NCBI GenBank assembly: GCA_025929155.1
Contig: JAICMR010000020.1
Coordinates: 1-33,790, forward strand
Direction: 5' to 3'
Length of the DNA stretch: 33,790 bases
Source: Chthoniobacterales bacterium
GTDB taxonomy: Bacteria > Verrucomicrobiota > Verrucomicrobiia > Chthoniobacterales > UBA10450
A program made the translations under genes and the position numbers. Under the pieces are notes generated by a model that saw nothing but the letters and a program-made list of their open reading frames with translations, did no database searches and had not been told where the DNA came from. Below, one piece after another: positions 32,081 through 33,790 of this stretch (within the stretch, counting starts at the first letter, position 1; each line of letters begins with the position of its first letter).

Positions 32081-32742
32081 TTGGCCGGTGGAACCGTGAG
32101 GATGACTTCGAGCCGAACGGGCTCAGTCGGCGCAGCGGCTGGGTTGGCGGCCGAGGCGGGCGGCGCCGGCGGCCCGCCGAGACTCGCGAGCAATTGCCGG
32201 AAGCCAGTCTCTGCTGAAGCGGGAACGAGGACGAGGACTTTGAAACCGTGATCGTTAGGCAAATCCTTTGTGCCCGAACCGCCAGCTTTGCTTGCGGCCT
32301 CGATGATCTTCTGCGCGACGGCATCCTGCTGGTCGCGCGGCACGCTCAGGTTGATCGGCGGCGCCGCAATCGTCGGCGGGGTGAAGGTCGCGGCGGCCGA
32401 TCGCTCGATCGAACTTTCGAGCTGGTGACGGAGCGCGTCGTTCTTCGCCCGGCGCACCGCCTCGTTAGGCTGATTGACCTTGAATATGTAAATCAGGCCG
32501 AGCGCGACGTTCATCGCGACGAGAAAGATAAAGGCGGCCGCGACCTGCCGGCCGCGCTTCCCGGCCCGGATCGTTGCCGCCGTTTTGCCAGAGTTTGCGT
32601 TCTGCATGCCGCGATGCACGCCGCGCGCATTCGCCAGCTCCTGCTGCAACTTCGGATCGGAGATCAGTGCGCGTTCGAGTCGTTCCTTTTCCGCCTGGGG
32701 CAGCTTGCCTTCGAGGTAATCGAAAAGTTTTTCGGGTGTCAT
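32077..32742 (-). CDS. Anti-sigma-factor-like single-pass membrane protein
   Basis: 221 residues. The N-terminal domain M-T-P-E-K-L-F-D-Y-L-E-G-K-L-P (about 1-60) looks like the helical anti-sigma domain of RsgI/zinc-less RsrA-type proteins. One transmembrane helix follows (about 68-88), then a periplasmic part with Pro/Ala-rich stretches and a small domain (G-F-K-V-L-V-L-V-P, about 165-215). No sigma factor gene is adjacent in the window, which is unusual for anti-sigma factors, so the role is tentative. ATG 32742. Two exact motif copies read Q-P-N-E and L-P-N-D. Confidence 0.65.
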   Translation of the reverse strand: MTPEKLFDYLEGKLPQAEKERLERALISDPKLQQELANARGVHRGMQNANSGKTAATIRAGKRGRQVAAAFIFLVAMNVALGLIYIFKVNQPNEAVRRAKNDALRHQLESSIERSAAATFTPPTIAAPPINLSVPRDQQDAVAQKIIEAASKAGGSGTKDLPNDHGFKVLVLVPASAETGFRQLLASLGGPPAPPASAANPAAAPTEPVRLEVILTVPPAK

Positions 32743-32856
32743 GCATCGATCAGGGGGAGAGAGGCAAGGTATTCGGGCGCGGCGCGGAGTCCAGACGGCG
32801 GCACGCGGCGTGTCTGGTTATTGCGATTAGACCTTAAGAAACGATAATCGAGTGAC

Positions 32857-33790
32857 GTGGGCGAAGAGGAAAAGAATGAAAACCGCACGCACGACCGCAG
32901 GGACTGGATTCGCTGGCTTTTTATTGGGCTGGGAATCCTCTTTTTGCTGTTGGTGGTGTTTCACGGCCCGCTCTTGCGCGCGGTCATTCGAACCGTGGCG
33001 GTTAAGTTCGCCGCGGGCCAGAATCTGAAGCTCGACTTCCAGCTCTCGGGCGACCCGCTGGACCAAATTACGCTCCGCAACGTGCACGCCGCGCCGACCG
33101 GACCGACTGCGGTCCGAGCGCTCGACGCCGGCGAGGTGAAGCTGGATTACAGCCTGCCCGATTTGGTTTTTCACGGCATCTCGGACGCGCTCAAAAACGT
33201 CGAGGCGCATGATGTCACGGCCGTGATCGATTCGTCGCAGGCACCGGTGCCGACGCCGACACCGGCGACGAAACAGAAGGTGAGCTTGCCGGCGTATTTT
33301 CCCGACCGGCTAGTGATGTCGAATGTGAACGTCACGATCCGCAAACCCGCGGAGGACATGGTGATCAAGAACCTGAACCTCGGACTCTATCCGAAGCGGG
33401 AAGGGGCGTTGCGAATCGACAAGATCGCGATTCCGGGAGTGAACACCTGGACGAACATCACCGCCACGACCACCTACGCGGACAAGAACCTCTACCTGCA
33501 CAACCTGACGCTCGATCAGAACAACAAGTTTGAGACCGTCAACATCGATGCTTCCCAGATGGGGAAGGGAAAACTGGGAGTGAACTTCAAGGGGACGCTC
33601 GGCGGCGGCGAAGTTGCGAGCCGGATTGAGCTTTCGACCGAGGGCAAGACTTACGGGACGACCACGAGCGTGCACGCGAAGGACATTTCGCTCGCAAAAC
33701 TCGGCGAGTTGGTGGGCAAATCAGCGGGAGAACTTTCCGGTGAGGTGAAGAATGCGGATATCGAGTTGAAATGTTCACTCGATGAGCCCA
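32857..33790 (+). CDS. AsmA/TamB-like protein, N-terminal part (cut by window end)
   Basis: The frame is open from GTG 32857 to the last base, about 311 residues, after an in-frame TAA at 32845. A charged N-terminus leads into one transmembrane helix (about 19-36, L-F-I-G-L-G-I-L-F-L-L). A long beta-rich repeat region follows, with strands such as L-K-L-D-F-Q-L-S-G and D-I-E-L-K, plus a Pro/Thr linker. This is the layout of AsmA/TamB-type envelope proteins, thought to move lipids between membranes. It diverges from the anti-sigma-like gene with 114 bp between starts. The C-terminal domain that would settle the family is outside the window. Confidence 0.75.
   Translation, partial: MGEEEKNENRTHDRRDWIRWLFIGLGILFLLLVVFHGPLLRAVIRTVAVKFAAGQNLKLDFQLSGDPLDQITLRNVHAAPTGPTAVRALDAGEVKLDYSLPDLVFHGISDALKNVEAHDVTAVIDSSQAPVPTPTPATKQKVSLPAYFPDRLVMSNVNVTIRKPAEDMVIKNLNLGLYPKREGALRIDKIAIPGVNTWTNITATTTYADKNLYLHNLTLDQNNKFETVNIDASQMGKGKLGVNFKGTLGGGEVASRIELSTEGKTYGTTTSVHAKDISLAKLGELVGKSAGELSGEVKNADIELKCSLDEP

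Larger units (their letters stand above)
88..32470. repeat. Dispersed 9-mer GCCTAACGA, 26 exact copies
   Basis: Exact GCCTAACGA begins at 2908, 4953, 5588, 7485, 8153, 9339, 22068, 24472, 25178, 26041, 26659, 29229, 29618 and 31877. Exact TCGTTAGGC begins at 2138, 3193, 9863, 14981, 17761, 21380, 23832, 25577, 27425, 31468, 32252 and 32462. Copies differing only at one end base (9-mer starts): 87, 2448, 8963, 20965, 14910, 17838, 16279, 28704, 29389. The base 5' of the motif is C in 16 of 26; the 3' flank shows no preference. Twenty-one exact copies lie inside called genes, one overlaps a stop codon and four are intergenic. Confidence 0.9.

Noticed and set aside
88-32470. The 9-mer as CRISPR, transposon end or strand-polarity (KOPS-like) signal
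   Set aside because: No spacers or regular period, no longer conserved unit flanking the copies, and a near-even orientation split (14 to 12).

Overview
The window is GC-rich bacterial chromosomal DNA (about 60% GC by eye) with dense genes on both strands. It most likely comes from a Verrucomicrobiota genome of the soil Spartobacteria/Chthoniobacterales type. This is inference from gene content: a DUF5069 protein, bactofilins, a TolB-like/TPR membrane protein of a kind common in that phylum, DUF4410 and DUF6498 proteins. No rRNA or other phylogenetic marker is present. I see no phage, CRISPR array, transposase or plasmid functions. Most genes lack a clear Shine-Dalgarno sequence.

Layout. 1-2.4 kb: the end of an unknown ORF, a secreted L-type-lectin-like protein and an HMG-CoA-lyase-family gene. 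The lyase diverges from an enoyl-CoA hydratase, and the two start codons overlap in one CATG. 3.2-7.8 kb: TolB-like/TPR protein, DNA polymerase IV, a ferritin-like helical protein and an SGNH hydrolase. 7.8-10.9 kb: one 1021-residue polypeptide fusing E1-alpha, E1-beta, lipoyl and E2 catalytic domains of a 2-oxo acid dehydrogenase complex. With the two CoA enzymes it suggests branched-chain amino acid breakdown. 11-15 kb: DHFR/RibD-like reductase, CPA2 antiporter and sugar nucleotidyltransferase. 15-16.9 kb: a minus-strand operon of bactofilin, zinc-ribbon bactofilin and DUF5069. 17-20.8 kb: ABM-domain protein, DUF72, DUF6498 and an exported Lig E-type ATP-dependent DNA ligase. 21-24.9 kb: tRNA-Asn and tRNA-fMet, a second DUF72, DUF2062, DUF4410 lipoprotein and a D,D-carboxypeptidase. 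25-33.8 kb: HAD phosphatase, a tandem trypsin/PDZ protease and pseudoprotease pair, MECR-like reductase, cation diffusion facilitator, a coupled anti-sigma-like/nucleosidase pair, and the start of an AsmA/TamB-like protein cut by the window end.

The most striking signal is not a gene. The 9-mer GCCTAACGA (or its complement TCGTTAGGC) occurs 26 times exactly, plus nine more copies differing at one end base. About 0.26 exact copies are expected by chance. It lies in both orientations, mostly inside genes, and uses all four reading frames that do not create a stop codon. In three genes it supplies the TAA stop. This is how the DNA uptake sequences of Neisseriaceae and Pasteurellaceae behave. The window also holds a Lig E-type ligase, a family that has been linked to naturally competent bacteria. 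A DNA-uptake-sequence system in this lineage is the leading hypothesis. It is an inference; no competence machinery is in the window.
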